Shown in pieces: positions 11,904 through 25,300 of a DNA stretch of 64,000 nucleotides. A program made the translations under genes and the position numbers. The notes beneath the pieces are model-generated. The model was not told the origin of the DNA, made no database searches, and saw only the letters and a list, made by a program, of their open reading frames with translations. Source of the DNA: Cymbidium sinense (taxonomy: Eukaryota; Streptophyta; Magnoliopsida; Asparagales; Orchidaceae); assembly GCA_021442155.1 (NCBI GenBank), contig CM038214.1, positions 313,317,001 to 313,381,000 of the forward strand, given 5' to 3'. Each line of letters opens with the position of its first letter. Positions within the stretch are counted from its first letter, which is position 1.

Positions 11904-12800
11904 TCAGAATTGATCGCTTGCTTAATAAATTTTTTTGGGATCAATAATTCTATTAAAAGAATGCATTGGACATCTTGGCATAAATGTTGTGGTCCTTTGG
12001 GTGAAGGTGGTCTTGGTTGCAAACCTATTCATGAAGCTATGATTGCCTTCTCTCATATGCTTTGGTGGAATTTTAGAAAGAATGATAGCCTTTGGGCTAA
12101 TTTTATGATGGAAAAATATTGCCCAAGTAAACACCCTCTTATCTATGCTTATAAAGTTGGTGACTCTCCAATTTGGAAAAGGCTTTGCTCCATTAATGGG
12201 TTGTTGAATCATTAATATCTTGGGGTATTCATTCAGGCTCTTATTTCTTTTGGCAAGATAATTGGATTGGCAATGGCTCTATTGACTCCCTTTTTTCTAC
12301 ACTCTACTATCAAAGTTAACTCTTTTGGCTTAATAATAATTGGAATGAAAACAAACTTGAGAACTACATTCTATTTCTATTTTGACAAGTTTTGCAACAT
12401 CTATCTTTTTAATAAACGGTCAAATTCTTTTCAAGCTCTCTTAAAATTTTGTTCTTAAAGAGGTTTGGAATTTTTTTTGAAATAAACAAAACACTCTAAT
12501 GTTTTCATTAAACTTTGGAACAATATCATTCCCATTTCTTATTCTATTTTAGCTTGGAGATTTTGAATAACTTCATTCTTGTAGATTCCTTGCTTTCTTA
12601 AGGGTTTTATTTACCTTCAAGTGTTATTGTTGCTTTCATATTGAAAATGTTAATCATGTTTTTGTCAATGGTGCTATTACTTCCAAACTTTGGATATGGT
12701 ATGATGATTTATTTAACACTAACTATTTTCATGGCTCTCTTTCATTATAACAACTTATTGAAGTTTATTTCCATAAAAATGTGAAAGGTCATATGAAAGT
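11904..12800 (+). pseudogene. LINE A post-RT region (zf-RVT-like), broken
   Basis: One open frame at 11910-12215 and its neighbours encode LNKFFWDQ, then KMHWTSWHKCCGPLGEGGLGC, LWWNFRKNDSLWANFM and KAGDS-like SPIWKRL. This is the typical linker after the RT of plant LINE ORF2 proteins and aligns with LINE C 49835-50184. From about 12620 to 12720, KCYCCFHIENVNHVF-like text corresponds to the zinc-binding zf-RVT region, where expected Cys ligands are partly missing. Stops and frameshifts split it. Confidence 0.75.
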
Positions 12801-12929
12801 TTTAATTTATATTACCCTATTTGGTTCACTTGGATGGATAGAAGTGATGCTAAATATCAAACCTATGAACCATAAAAGGATCCTTGCTAGAACTAAAGAA
12901 AAAATTCATGCTTTGTTTAATGCAAAATT

Positions 12930-13523
12930 TAATTAGTAATCTTCATTTTAAAGGTTATAAATTTGTGGTTAAATAATTGGGTATCAGTTTGCATGTTGAC
13001 CCTTCTTACAAGAGTTTTAGGATTATACATTGGATTGAGCCTAAAGAAAATTTTATTAAGATCAATACTGATGGTTCCATTTCCCCAAACAAATGTGGTT
13101 GTGGTGGAATTCTTAGAGATTCTAAAGGTACTACCATTTGTGCTTTTGCCTACCCCTCAAAGCTTGTCTATTATTTATGTTAAGCTCATGGCCATTAATA
13201 AAGCTATTGATATTTATTTAAGCAAAGGCCTCTTTAATATTTGGATTGAAGTTGATGCTCTTCTTTTACTTGATATGCTCAATACTAATAAAATGGGGAA
13301 TGCTGGCTTATTTTATCTTCTTAATCATAGTAAAAACCTTCTTTCTCAAGTTTGCTACAAAATTTATCACATTCTTTAGGAAGGTAATGCTTATGTTGAT
13401 TTCTTGGCTAGTTTGGAGGCTAAATTAAATGAGCTCACTTTATTTGATAACCATAGCTTACTTAAGCATCTGCATGGTCTAGTCAATCTGGATAACACTG
13501 GACTGCCTTACCTCCGATTTTAA
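12930..13523 (+). pseudogene. LINE A RNase H domain and ORF2 end, broken
   Basis: The RNase H domain that removes RNA template in this LINE group is visible as FIKINTDGSISPNKCGCGGIL at about 13050-13110 with the first catalytic Asp codon at 13069. WIEVDALLLLDML near 13240-13280 carries a later Asp. A frameshift or stop after CAFAYPSK breaks it, and the TEP-type Glu segment is altered. The ORF2 C-terminus HLHGLVNLDNTGLPYLRF with TAA at 13521-13523 is almost identical to LINE C (ending 51477), which fixes the end of ORF2 and the start of the 3' tail. Confidence 0.85.
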
Positions 13524-15898
13524 CTTTCGGCTATTTTGTTGTTCATATTTCTATGGTGGTTTTATTTAGTCTATTTTTTGGTTGTTTATTTTCCTTCCCT
13601 CACCAAGAAGTGGTTTTTAGCTGCCTTATTATTTTTAGTTTATTTCTAAACTTAAACCCCCTTCCTCTTTACCCCATTGTACACTTGACTGACCATTATT
13701 TGGGTCGTAGTGGTGCTATTTTTAATTGGTTTTCCTATCCTATGACACTAGTGGCTTTCTTTCTATGGCTCTTGCTATGCTTCTTTTGTTGGGGGTCTCC
13801 TGTTGGGTTGTGGTTGTGCCTGATTTTGGCCTACCCCTTATATTAATTGATGTTGGGTTTGCCTCAGGTTTTGTCTAATAGTTACCTTATTTGAATTGGA
13901 TTTTTGGTTGATGTGCTTCGTTCTGCTGGATGCTACAATTTGCTTCTTCCATCTGCCTGACTATTTTGAGTGGTCACTTTTTCATGGCTGTTGTTGGTCT
14001 CTTCTGGTTTGACTTAATTTTGGGCTTTTTGGTATTTGCTGTTCTCCTTTCCTAGTTTCACATAAGGGCTTCTACTAGTTGGTTTTTCTCTCTGCCTTAT
14101 GGATTGGAGGTAGCTTTTTTCTAGTTGTTGCCCTCTTGTTTTCTTATTTGTAATGACTATCTGCTCTATAGGGTTTGGAAGGGGCTTTGTTTTCCTCTAG
14201 CCTCGTTCCTTTTCTCGCAGATTTGCTGCTTGTGGTTAGGTGGTTCTCTTCGACATTTTATACTTTGGTTTTTTGTCTAGCCAAGTGACTACTAATTTTG
14301 TTTCTTGGGTTTCTTGGAGATCTCCAAGTGGGTTGTGGCTATGCCTGCTATTGTTCTTTCCCTCTATTTTGGGCTATATTGTTGTTATATTTTATTTGGT
14401 TGCTCCCTTTACTTAATTGGAACTTCTACTGCAATGGTTGGTTGTTGGGAGGCAGCTATTGTCTTTATAGGCTTTGCTTAGCTTGGGTTTTTTTTAATTC
14501 TTTTTGGTTATTTTCTGGATTTGGGTTGGTCTTTTCTTTTTGTTGGTTATTTTCTCTGTTGATTGGTATAAGGACAACTGCTTTGTGGTTCTTTTTTCTT
14601 CAAGACCTAGGTTTCTATTTACTGGAGGAGATGGTTGTGGCTATTTTTGGTCTATGCCTACTAGTTTTTGGCATTGCTCTCTTAGGTGGCGGTGTTTCTT
14701 GAGGGTTGGTTGTGGCTCTCTTTGGCTTGGTAACTTGGGATTGGAGGCTGTCTTTCCTTGGATGCTTGTGCCCAGGCTTAGTGTCTTGGGATTTAGGTTG
14801 GTTATTGGTATTGAATCCCTCTGGTTTATTTTTCCCTCCTTGTTTCCAATATTTGCCTCTTGGTGGTGGTGCAAGATTGCTATTTTTCCTGCCTTGGGTG
14901 GTTTTGATGGTAATTTCTAGATGCCCTCTTGGTCTCCCTATGGCTTTCCTCTCTCGGTCTTTGCTTATCTTCTACTATTTTGTTGTTTGGGTGGAGGTTT
15001 TGCTTTAAATTTTGGATTTCTAGTGCTCTAGAGATAGTCTTGTTGTTATGCCTTTGGGACCATTTTGTTGTGCCTGGTTGTTACCCCTATCTCATGCCGA
15101 CCGTCTCATTTTTTGTGTTTCCTTCCTTTTGGTGGTGTTTGCGGAGTTATCGCTTGGTTTTTTTAGTTTGTCCACTAATCTTGCTATAACTTATCGGGTT
15201 GTGTTTATGTGATTTGTCCGTTGTGGGTTTTTGGTGGCTGGGTCAGTCGGTCGCTTTCTATTTATTTGTGCTCGATCGGATCACTATGGAGTATTTTGTC
15301 TGGATACTTGTTTACATCTGCATGTCGGCTATGATGGCCTTGATGTTTCCTCATATCTTCTCTCTAGTTGGTAGCATTACATATGACTATAACCCTTCTC
15401 AGGAAGTGTGGATGCTCATATTTATTGTTGCCACTTGAGATGATCTTAACTAAGTCTTCAGCCTTCTCTCTCTCACTCTATCTAAATTGCTTACTTTATC
15501 CTTTCCTTTCTTTAGCTATGATTATTGCCTTTATAAGTGTGTGCACTTTTGCGTGCTTGAACTTGCTGCATGGAATGAGTTTTTTACCCGCTTAACTCAA
15601 CGTTGTTATTCTGTTCTTGCTTATCTTGCTTTTTAAAAGGATCAAGAGGTCACCGATTAGTTCTTTACTACTTTCAAGAGTTTATTAGTCTTATTCTGTC
15701 TTTTCCTCATATGCTTTTAGTTATTGTGGATTGTTTTGTTTTTCTTTTGTTTTCTTTTCCTTTCAATTGTAATTTGGGATTGTGGTTTAGTTTTTAAAGT
15801 TAATTTGTACAAGACAAGAAGAACTTTGAGTTTTACCCTATTAAGGACATTGTATCTTTTCCTTTTATGGTAATAAAATTCTAACTTTTCCCAAAAAA
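13524..15898 (+). other. LINE A 3' tail, T- and G-rich, non-coding
   Basis: A 2.4-kb stretch after the ORF2 stop, very poor in A on the + strand, with recurring TTGGTTGTGGCT, CTCTTGGTT and TGTTGGGTTG phrases. Many short open frames exist (13553-13846, 14298-14702, 14504-14920 and others) only because stop codons need A. Their products are hydrophobic Leu/Phe/Trp strings with no recognisable fold. The last 60 bases, with TTAAGGACATTGTATC and AATAAAATTCT, match the ends of the other LINEs here. The A-run CCAAAAAATG joins CCCTAAACCC. Confidence 0.75.
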
Positions 15899-18689
15899 TG
15901 CCCTAAACCCTAAACTCTAAACCCTAAACCCTAAACCCTAAAACCTACAACCCCAAACCCTAAACCCTAATCCACAAACCCTAAACCTTAAACCCTAAAC
16001 CTAAAACCATAAACTAACGCTAATCCCTAAACACTAAACCGTAAACCCTAAACCCTAAAAAACTAAAAAAATAAAACTAAACTTAATGAAACCTAAAAAT
16101 AAAATAAATAAAAAAACCTAGACTAAATAAAATTAAATTAAAACCTAAATTAAAACCTAAAGCTAAACCTAAACCATAAAATAAAATAAAATAAAATAAA
16201 ACTGAACTGAAATAAAATAATTAAAAACCTAAACTAAACTAAAAGAGAAAATAAAGTTAAAAATAAAAAACCTTAACAAAATAAAAACTAAACCTAAAAT
16301 AAAAATAAAATAACCCTAAAAGAAAATAAAATAAAAACCTAAACCTACAAACAAAACCTACAAATAAATATAAAATAAAACTTAAACCCTAAACTTAAAA
16401 AAAGAACTTAAACTTAAAATAAAAATAAAATTAACAAAATAAAATAAACCTAAACGTAAATAAAGTAAACAAAAAAAAAAACTTAAACCTAAAGCTAAAA
16501 TAAACTAAACCTAAACCTAAACCTAAACAAAATATAATAAAATAAACTAAAATAAAATAAAAAAAAAAAAAAAAAAAAATAAAAAAAAAAAAAAAAAAAA
16601 CTTAAACTTAAACTAAAAATAAAAAAATAAACATTAAAAAAACCTAAACCTAAACCTAAAATAAAATAAAAACCTAACCCAAAACCTAAAAATAAAAAAT
16701 AAAACCTAAACCTATAAAATAAAACAAAAATAAAACTAAACTAAAAAATAAACCTAAACCTAAATCAAACCAAAAAAATAAACTAAAATAAAGAACCTAA
16801 ACTAAAATAAATAAATCTAAAATAAATAAACTAAACTAAATAAAAATAAAAATAAGCCTAAATAAAATTAAAAAAAAAATAAACTTAAATTAATAAAAAA
16901 TAAACTAAATGAACCAAAAGCTACTAGTTTACTTAATTTAAATAAAAAATATTAAAAATAAATAATTAAATAAAAAATCCTAAACCCTAAACCCTAAACA
17001 CCCAAAACCCAACATCCTAAGCCATAAACCCTAAACCCTAAACCCTAAATCGTAACCCTAACCCTAACCCTAAACCCTAAACCCTAAACCTTAAACCCTA
17101 AACCTAAACCCCAAACTCTAAAACTAAACACTAAACCCTTAAACCTAAACCCAACCAAACCCTAAAATCCTTACCTAAACCTTAAAACCCTAAACCTTAA
17201 ACTTTAAATCAAACTGGAACCTAAACTTATACCCTAAAACTCTAAAGTTTAAAGTTTTAAACCCTAAACCCTAACGTAAACCCATAACTTTAAACCTAAA
17301 CCCTAAATCCTTAACTCTAAATTCAACCTAAATCAAGTAACCTAAACTCCTAAACTCTAAACTCTAAACATTAAAACCTAAAATCATAAAGCTCTAAAGT
17401 TAAACCATAAAGCCTACCTTAAACCTAAACCCATATAATTCTTAAAACCTCAACCTAAACACTAATCCCTAACCTCAAACCCTAAACCCTAAAAGCATAA
17501 ACCATAAGACCCTAAACCCAAAACCCAAAACCATAAATCCTAACCCTAACCCTAAACCGAAAATCCTAAACCCTAAACCCTAAATAATAAACCTAAAAGT
17601 AGAACCTGAAAATAAATAAAAAATAAAACCTAAACCCGAAACTAAAAAAAAATTGAACTTAAAATAAAAATAAAATAAATCTAAACCCACACTAAAATAA
17701 ACTAATCTAAAATAAATAAAACATAAACATAAACCTAAAATAAACAAAGCCTAAACCCTAAACTAAATATAATAAAATAAACTAAAAATAAACTTAAACT
17801 TAAGCTAAAAAATAAAATCTAAAAATAAACACAAAATAAAATCCTAAATCCTAAACCTAAAAAATGAAAATAAAAACCTACACCTGAAAATAAAAAATAA
17901 AACATAAACCTAAAAACTAAAATAAAAAATAAACATAAACCTAAATCTAAATGCAAAAAATAAACTAAAATAAAATAACCTAAACTAAAATAAAAAAAAA
18001 CCTAAAATAAATAAACTAATCTAAATAAAAATAAAAATAATAAATTTAAAACAAATAAAAAATAAACTAAACAAACACAAACCTACCGGTTTACTTAATT
18101 TAAAATATAAACCCTAAACCCTAAACTAACGCTAAACCCTAAACCCTAAACTCTAATAAACCTTACCTGAACTTAAAACTTAAAACCTAGACCCTCCTAA
18201 ACTTAAACTCTAAACTAACCCTAACCTAAACCTAAACCCTAAACTCCTAAAGTTAAACTATATAATCCTATTCACTAAATCCAACTCTAAACTCCTAAAC
18301 CTAAAGTTTAAATCTATACTCCTATTCACTAAATCTAAACCCTAAACCCCTAAAGTTTAAAACCATATATACTATTCACTAAATCCCTAAACACTGTCTT
18401 AAACCCTAAACTCTAAACACTAAAGTTTAAACACTCAATCCCAAACCTAAACCTAAACCCTTAAATCATAAAACCTTAAAGCCTAAACACTAATCCCCAA
18501 CCCAAAGTCGAACCCTCAAAAGTGGATAAACCCTAAAACCCTAAACCCTAAACCTTAAACCCTAAACCATAAACCCTAACCCTAAATCCTAAACCCCAAA
18601 TCCTAAACCTAAATCTAAAGTTACTAAATAAGTTAAAAATTAAACCTAAACCCTAAAACCTAATAAACCTAAACATAAACCTAAACCCT
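15899..18689 (+). repeat. Telomere-derived array, segment 4
   Basis: No gene. Near-canonical clusters lie at 15900-16070, 16975-17600 (rich, with many CCCTAAACCCTAAA runs) and 18105-18690. Anchors are at 16921-16940 and 18083-18102, 1162 bp apart. A poly(A) tract interrupted by one T lies at about 16559-16600. The last ~80 bp before retrocopy 4 (GTTACTAAATAAGTTAAAAA and following) is the same flank seen before retrocopies 5, 6, 7, 8 and 9. Confidence 0.85.
16559..16600 (+). repeat. Poly(A) tract with single T
   Basis: About 42 bases of A with one T at 16580, the longest homopolymer-like run in the window. It lies inside a degenerate CTAAA/AATAAA zone and is not attached to any recognisable retroelement end, so it is probably slippage expansion of AATAAAA text. 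Confidence 0.9.
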
Positions 18690-19145
18690 AAGAATGGGCA
18701 GAACCTTAACGATAGGAACATCAATGTAAAATAAGCTCTGCAGATCTAAGAGTGGAGGCTATGGGAGGAGGCGCATCACACGGGTGGGGTATCCTGAGTC
18801 GCTAGTATGAGGAGATGCTCAAGGCTGGTGGTTACGAGGAGCCATGGAGGTCTACATGAATGTGGTGAATGGAGAGATCGAGGATATGATGGTGGATCCC
18901 GCTACTAGAGAGGCCGAAGGGGTTTTGATGGGAATTGAAGAAATTAAAAAATGATCGATCCCATCTACTATTTATGGAATTGGTTCCTTTTAGAGAGATA
19001 GTCTTATATCAGTGTTTCGATTTTCTCTATGCATCCTCATTTTTTATCTATGTTGTCCCTTGTGTCTTAAAAAACTTAGTGTGTTACTTGGTTGATGAAA
19101 TCGAGAAGAAGCAATGTTGAATTTGAATTTATTCTCTCAAAAAAA
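18690..19145 (+). pseudogene. GRP retrocopy 4
   Basis: It starts with AAGAATGGGCAGAACCTTAA, encoding K-N-G-Q-N-L as at the end of the RRM, followed by D-R-N-I-like codons. The central Gly-rich part is rearranged and carries frameshifts. Near 18870-18930 the GAGAGATCGAGGATATGATG segment keeps the ancestral Arg-Asp-Arg-Gly-Tyr-Asp order, then GGNWRN-like codons degrade to GGAATTGAAGAAATT. The shared 3' UTR follows and ends in TTCTCTCAAAAAAACC at about 19145. It has no promoter or 5' end and is a pseudogene. Confidence 0.78.
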
Positions 19146-21430
19146 CCAAAAACCCAAAACCATAAACTAAAATGTGAACCTTAAAGCTAAAACATAAACC
19201 CTAAGCCTTAAAAACCCTAAACCTTAAACCCTTAACCCTAAACTCTAAACCCCAAAGCTCTAAACCCTAAACCCTATACCATAAAACCTTAATCATAAAC
19301 CTTAAACCGTAAACCCTAAACCCTAAACCCTAAATACTAAACACCAAACCCAAAACTCTAAACCCTAAACTAACCCTAAACTATAAACCCTAAATCATAA
19401 ACCCTAAAAAGCTAAAAACCTAAACCCAAACTAAATTGAACTAAAAAATAAAAATAAATATAAAAACATAAATGAAAATAAATTAAAAAAATAAAATAAA
19501 GTAAAAGGATAAACGAAAAGCTCAACCTAAACCTAAACCTAAAAAGAAAATACAATAAAAAATTAAAGCTAAACTAAAATAAAATAAATAAAAACCTTAA
19601 CTAAACTAAAAAATGAAAACCCTAATAAAATAAAAACTAAAACTAAAATAAAAATAAAATAAACCAAAAATAAAATAAAATAAAAACCTAAACCTAAAAA
19701 ACTGACTAAAAGTTAAAACCTAAAAAAAATATAACCTAAACTCTAAGCTATAAAAAAAAACCTAAACCTAAACCTAAATTAAATAAAATAAAATAAACTA
19801 AAAATTAACCTAAACCCAAACTAAAAAATAAAACCTAAACATAAACCCAAAATAAAAACATAAAATCTAAACCTAACAAAATTAGATAAAAACCTAAACC
19901 AAATCCTAAAAATAGAAAATAAAATCTAAACCTAAAGAATAAAATAAAAATAAAACTATTCTAAAAATTAAACATAAACCTAAACTTAAAAAATAAACTA
20001 AAATAAAATATCTAAAATAAAATAAATAAACCTAAGATAAATAAATTAAACTAAATAAAAAATAAAAATAAACCAAAATAAAAATTTAAAAATTTAAATA
20101 AACTAAATTAAAAAAAAATAGATGAAATAAACTTAAACTTGCAGGTTTACTTAATTTAGAATAAAAAATTAAAAATTAAAAAAATCAAAAAAAAACCCTA
20201 AACCCTAAAACTATCCCAAAACCCTAAACATACCACCCTAAACCCTAAACCCTAAACCCTAAACCCTAAGCCTAAACCCTAAACCTTAAATCTCGAAACC
20301 CTAAACCCTAAACCCTAAACCCTAAATGTTAAACAATAACCCTAAACCCTAAACCATAAACCACAAACCCTAAACCTTAAACCTAAACTTTAAACCCTAA
20401 ACCTTAAGATCCTAAAAACTAAACCTAAACTAAATAAAACCTAAAAATAATATAAATTAAATAACCAAAACATAAATTAAATAAAAGAATAAAATAAAAT
20501 AAAAACCTAAACTAAATCCTAAACCAAAACTTAAACCTAAAAATAAAGAAAAATAAAAAATAAAAATAAAAATAAAATAAAATAAACCTAAACCTAGACC
20601 TAAACTCAAGAATAAAATAAACCTAAAAATGGAAAACCTAAATAAAATAAAAACTAAACTTAATATAGAAATTAAATAAACCTAAAATAAAATAAAATAA
20701 AACAAAAACTAAATAAAAACTTAAAAAAAACTATAAATAAATAAATAAATAAAACCTAAACCCTAAAGTAAAAAAATTCCTAAACTTGAAATACACAAAA
20801 TAAAATTAACCTAAACCTAAACTAACAAAAACTAAACTAAAATAAATAAATCCTGAACTTAAACCTTTAACTAAATAAAATAAAAATAAACAAAAAATAA
20901 ACCTAAACCTAAAATAAAATATAAAACCTAAAAATAAACCTAAAATAAAAACCTAAATGCAAATCCTAAACAAATAAAATAAAAATATAAACCTAAACCT
21001 AAAAATAAAAATAAAACCTAAACCAAAAAAATAAAATAAAAATAAAACTAAACTAAAAATAAAGAAAAACCTAAACATAAAAGAAAAACTAAAATAAAAA
21101 ACCTAAACATAAATAAATAAACCTAAACTAAATAAACTAAACTAAATAAAAATAAAAAATAAATATAAATAAAAATAAAAAATAAAATAAACTAAAATAA
21201 ATAAAAAATAAACTAAATAAATTAAATAAGCATAAACCTACCAGTTTATTTAATTTTAAAAAAAACCCTAAACCCTAAAACCTAAACCCTAAACATACAA
21301 CCCTAAACCCTCAGCCCTAAAAAAGCCTAAACCCTAAACCATAAACCCTAAACCCATATAAATAAAATTAAATAAAATTAAAAAAAATTTAAAAAATCCT
21401 AACCCTGAACTTTAAACCTTAAACCCTAAA
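19146..21430 (+). repeat. Telomere-derived array, segment 5
   Basis: No gene. Near-canonical clusters lie at 19150-19420, 20195-20420 and 21265-21480. Anchors are at 20140-20158 (TGCAGGTTTACTTAATTTA) and 21239-21258 (TACCAGTTTATTTAATTTTA), 1099 bp apart, each at the left edge of a cluster. The rest is CCTAAA, CTAAA and AATAAA text. Confidence 0.85.
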
Positions 21431-21844
21431 CCCTAAACCTAAACCTAAACCTAAAACTTAAACCTAAACCCTAAACCTAAATCTAAACTAAACTAAATAA
21501 AATAAAACCTAAACCTAAACCTAAATGAAAAAATAAATAAATAAAATAAATAAACATAAATAAATAAAATAAAATAAAAATAAGAATAAATAGATAAATA
21601 AACTAAATAAAATAAACTAAACTAAATAAACCTAAACTTAAACTAAACTAAAATAAACTAAACTAAAAATAAACTAAATAAACAAACTAAAATAAATTAA
21701 ATTAAATAAACCTAAATAAACCTAAACTTAGACTAAAAGAAATTAAACTAAACTAAATAAACTAAACCTAAAAATAAACTAAATAAACTAACTAAATAAA
21801 AACAAAACTAAATAAATTAACCTAAACTAAAAATAAGCTAAATA

Positions 21845-21875
<31 letters not shown>

Positions 21876-22329
21876 ATAAACTTAAACCTAAACCTAAAAC
21901 CTAAATTAAACAAACCTAAACTTAAATAAATAAAATAAACTAAATATATCTAACCCAAAACCTAAAGCTAAACCAGAAAGATAAATAAAAATAAACCTAA
22001 ACCTAAACTAAAATAAACATAAACTATAATTAAAAAAAAATAAAATAAACCATAAAAAATAAACCAAAACTTAATAAAACTAAACTTAAATAAAGCTTAA
22101 ACCTAAGCTAAACCTTAACCTGAACTTAAATAAATAAACCTAAACTAAAATAAAACCTAAACCTAAACCTAAACTTAAACCTAAAACTTGACTAAATAAA
22201 CCTAAACCTAAACTAAAATAAAACCTAAATGTAAACCAAAACCTAAACCAAAAACTAAACTAAAGAAACCTAAACCTAAACTAAAAATAGACCTAAACTA
22301 AATAAAACTAAACTAAATAAAACCTAAAC

Positions 22330-25300
22330 CTAAATAAACCTAAACTAAATAAACCTAAAGCTAACCTAAACCTAAACTAAATAAAAAACAAACTAAATAA
22401 ATAAATAAAATAAACCAAACCTAAATAAACTAGACTAAACTAAACTAAATAAATAAAATAAAACTATACTAAATAAATAAACTAAATAAAACTTAAAGCC
22501 TAAATTAAAATAAATAAAATTAATAAATAAACAAAACTAAATAAAAAAAACCTAAACCTAAAAATAAACTAAACTATACTAAATTAAACTAAATAAAACC
22601 TAAACCTAAACTAAATAAATAAACTAAATTAAATAAGTAAACCTAAACCTAAGTAAATAAACCTAAATAAAAAGAAAATATAACTTAAACATAAACTTAA
22701 ATTTAAAACTAAACCTAAACCTAAACTAAACTAAAATCTAAACCAAAACCTAAACCTAAATTAAATAAACCTAAACCTAAACCTAAACCTAAACATAAAC
22801 CTAAATTAAACTAACAAAACCTGAATAAACCTAAACCTAAACCTAAACTAAACTAAACTAAATAAAAATAAAATCAACTAAACTAAAAAATAAATGAACA
22901 AAATAAATAAATAAACCTAAACTTAAACTAAACAAAAAAAAAAACAAAAAATAAAACTAAACTAAATAAATAAAAAAATAAACCTAAAGGAAAGTAAACT
23001 AAATAAACCTAAACTAAAATAAACTAAACTAAAAAAAAAACCAAAACAAAACCTAAACCAAAAAAACCTAAACCTAAACTAAATAAAATAAATTAATCAA
23101 ATAGATAAACTGAATAAAATAAACCTAAACCTAACCCTAAACCTAAACTAAATAAACTAAATAAAATAAATTGAAATAATCATCAACTAAATAAACTAAA
23201 TTAAATAAACCTAAAACCTAAACCTAAACCTAAACCTAAACTAAACTAAACTAAATTAAAATAAATGAAATAAACCTGAACCTAAACTAAATAAAATATT
23301 TAAAATAAACCTAAACTAAACTAAACTAAACTAAATAAAACCTAAAATAAACCTAAAACCTAAACTAAAAAAAACCTAAACCTAAACCAAACCAAATAAA
23401 TAAATAAACTTAAACCTAAACTTAAACCTAAAATAAAACCAAAACCTAAAAAAATAAACCTACACCTAAACCAAAACTAAACTAATTAGACCTAAAAAAA
23501 AACTAAAATAAATAAACCTAAAACTAAATAAACTAAACTAAAAAAATATACCTACACCTAAAAAAAATTAACCTAAACCTAAATAAATAAACTAAAATAA
23601 ATAAACTAAACTAGAAAAATAAACCTAAACCTAAACCTAAACCTAAACCTAAAACCTAAATAAACCTAAATAAATAAATTAAATAAACCTAAACCTAAAC
23701 TAAAAAAAACCTAAACCTAATAAACTAAATAAACCTAAACTAAACCTAAACCAAAATTAAACTAAGAAATAAAACCTAAACCTAAACTTAAATAAACCTA
23801 AAAACCTAAACTAAAATAAACCTAAACTAAACCTAAACCTAAAACTAAAAAAAGTAAACTAGACTAAACTAAATAAATAAACCTAAATTAAACTAAACCT
23901 AAACTGAAATAAACCTAAACCTAACCCTAAACTAAACTAAACTAAACTAAATAAAACCTAAACCTAATCCTCATCCTAAACTTAAACCTAAATCTAAACT
24001 AAATAAACTAAAATAAACCTAAACCTAAACTAAATAAATAAAACCAAAACCTAAACCTAAACTAAAAATAAATAAACCTAAAGCTAAACCTAAAATAAAC
24101 CTAAACCTAAACTAAACTAAAAATAAACCTAAATTAAAAAAATAAACCTAAACCCGAACTAAACTAAAATAAAACCTAAACCTAAACTAAACTATAAAAT
24201 GAAATAAATAAACAAAAACATAAATAAACTTAAACCTAAACCTAAATAAACTACATTAAATAAATAAACCTAAAGTAAACTAAACTAAACTAAACTAAAT
24301 AAAACTAAACCTAAAATAAACTAAATAAAATAAACCTAAACCTAAACTAAAATAAACTAAACTAATAAACAAAATAAACCTAAACTAAACTAAACTAAAA
24401 TAAATAAAATAAATAAACTAAATAAAATAAATCGAAACATAAATCTAAACCTAAGCCTAAACCTAAACATAAAATAAATAAACTAAAATAAATAAACCTA
24501 AACTAAAAAATAAATAAACTAAACTAAATAAACTTAAATAAAACCTAAACCTAAACATAAACCCTAACCTTAAACCTAAATCTAAACATAAATGTAAACC
24601 TAAACCTAAACCTAAACCTAAACCTTAACCTAAACCAAAACTAAATAAACTAAACTTAATAAACCTAAGCCTACACCTAAACCTAAACTAAATAAAATAA
24701 ATCTATACCTAAACCTAAATAAAAATAAAATAAAAAATAAATAAACCTAAACCTAAACTAAAAAATAAACCTACGTAAAGCTAAACCTCAATATATAAAC
24801 TAAACTAAAAAAAATAAAATACCTAAACCTAAACTAAACTAAATAAACCTAAACTTAACCCTAAACCTAAACTTAAACCAAAAACCTAAATAAACCTAAA
24901 CCCTAAACTTAAAAAAATAAAACCTAAACCTAAATAAACTAAATAAATAAAAACCTAAACCTAAATAAATAAAAATTAAAACCTAAACCCTAAACCAAAA
25001 CCTAAACGTAAAATAAAACTTAAACCTAAACAAAATAAAGTAAAATATACCTAATCCTAAACCTAAACCTAAATAAACCTAAGCTAAACCTAAACCTAAA
25101 CCTAGACAAAATAAACAAAATAAACTAAACTAAAAGAACTAAATAAACCTAAACCTAAACCTTAAACCTAAACTAAATAAAATAAACTTAAACCTAAACC
25201 TAAACTAAAATAAAATATAAAATTAAATAAACCTAAACCAAAACTAAAAAAATGAGCCCAAATAAACCTAAACCTAAACCTAAACCTAAACCTAAATTAA

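Larger units (their letters stand above)
8331..15898 (+). mobile_element. LINE A: L1-type non-LTR retrotransposon, near full length, decayed
   Basis: The order is ORF1 with a DUF4283-like region and a decayed zinc knuckle, then ORF2 (endonuclease, reverse transcriptase, post-RT region, RNase H), a long T- and G-rich 3' tail, AATAAAATTCT, and an A-run joined to CCCTAAA. This is the usual plan of plant L1-type LINEs that carry a C-terminal RNase H. All open frames are broken by stops and frameshifts, so the element cannot move by itself. It lies in the same orientation as the other LINEs and the GRP copies. No target-site duplication can be picked out because the flanks are telomere-like repeats. 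Confidence 0.9.

Noticed and set aside
11922..12212. Minus-strand open frame over LINE A; likewise 43184-43447 minus and 49068-49277 minus
   Set aside because: Antisense of recognisable LINE coding sequence with no independent features.
13553..15797. Chain of hydrophobic open frames on the + strand, like membrane proteins
   Set aside because: The region is A-poor, so stops are rare; products are Leu/Phe/Trp/Gly strings in overlapping frames with no conserved fold, and it lies after the LINE ORF2 stop.
8331..15898. LTR retrotransposon or plant pararetrovirus
   Set aside because: APE-like endonuclease before RT, A-tail, no LTRs, no protease or integrase and no movement protein; the domain order is that of a LINE.
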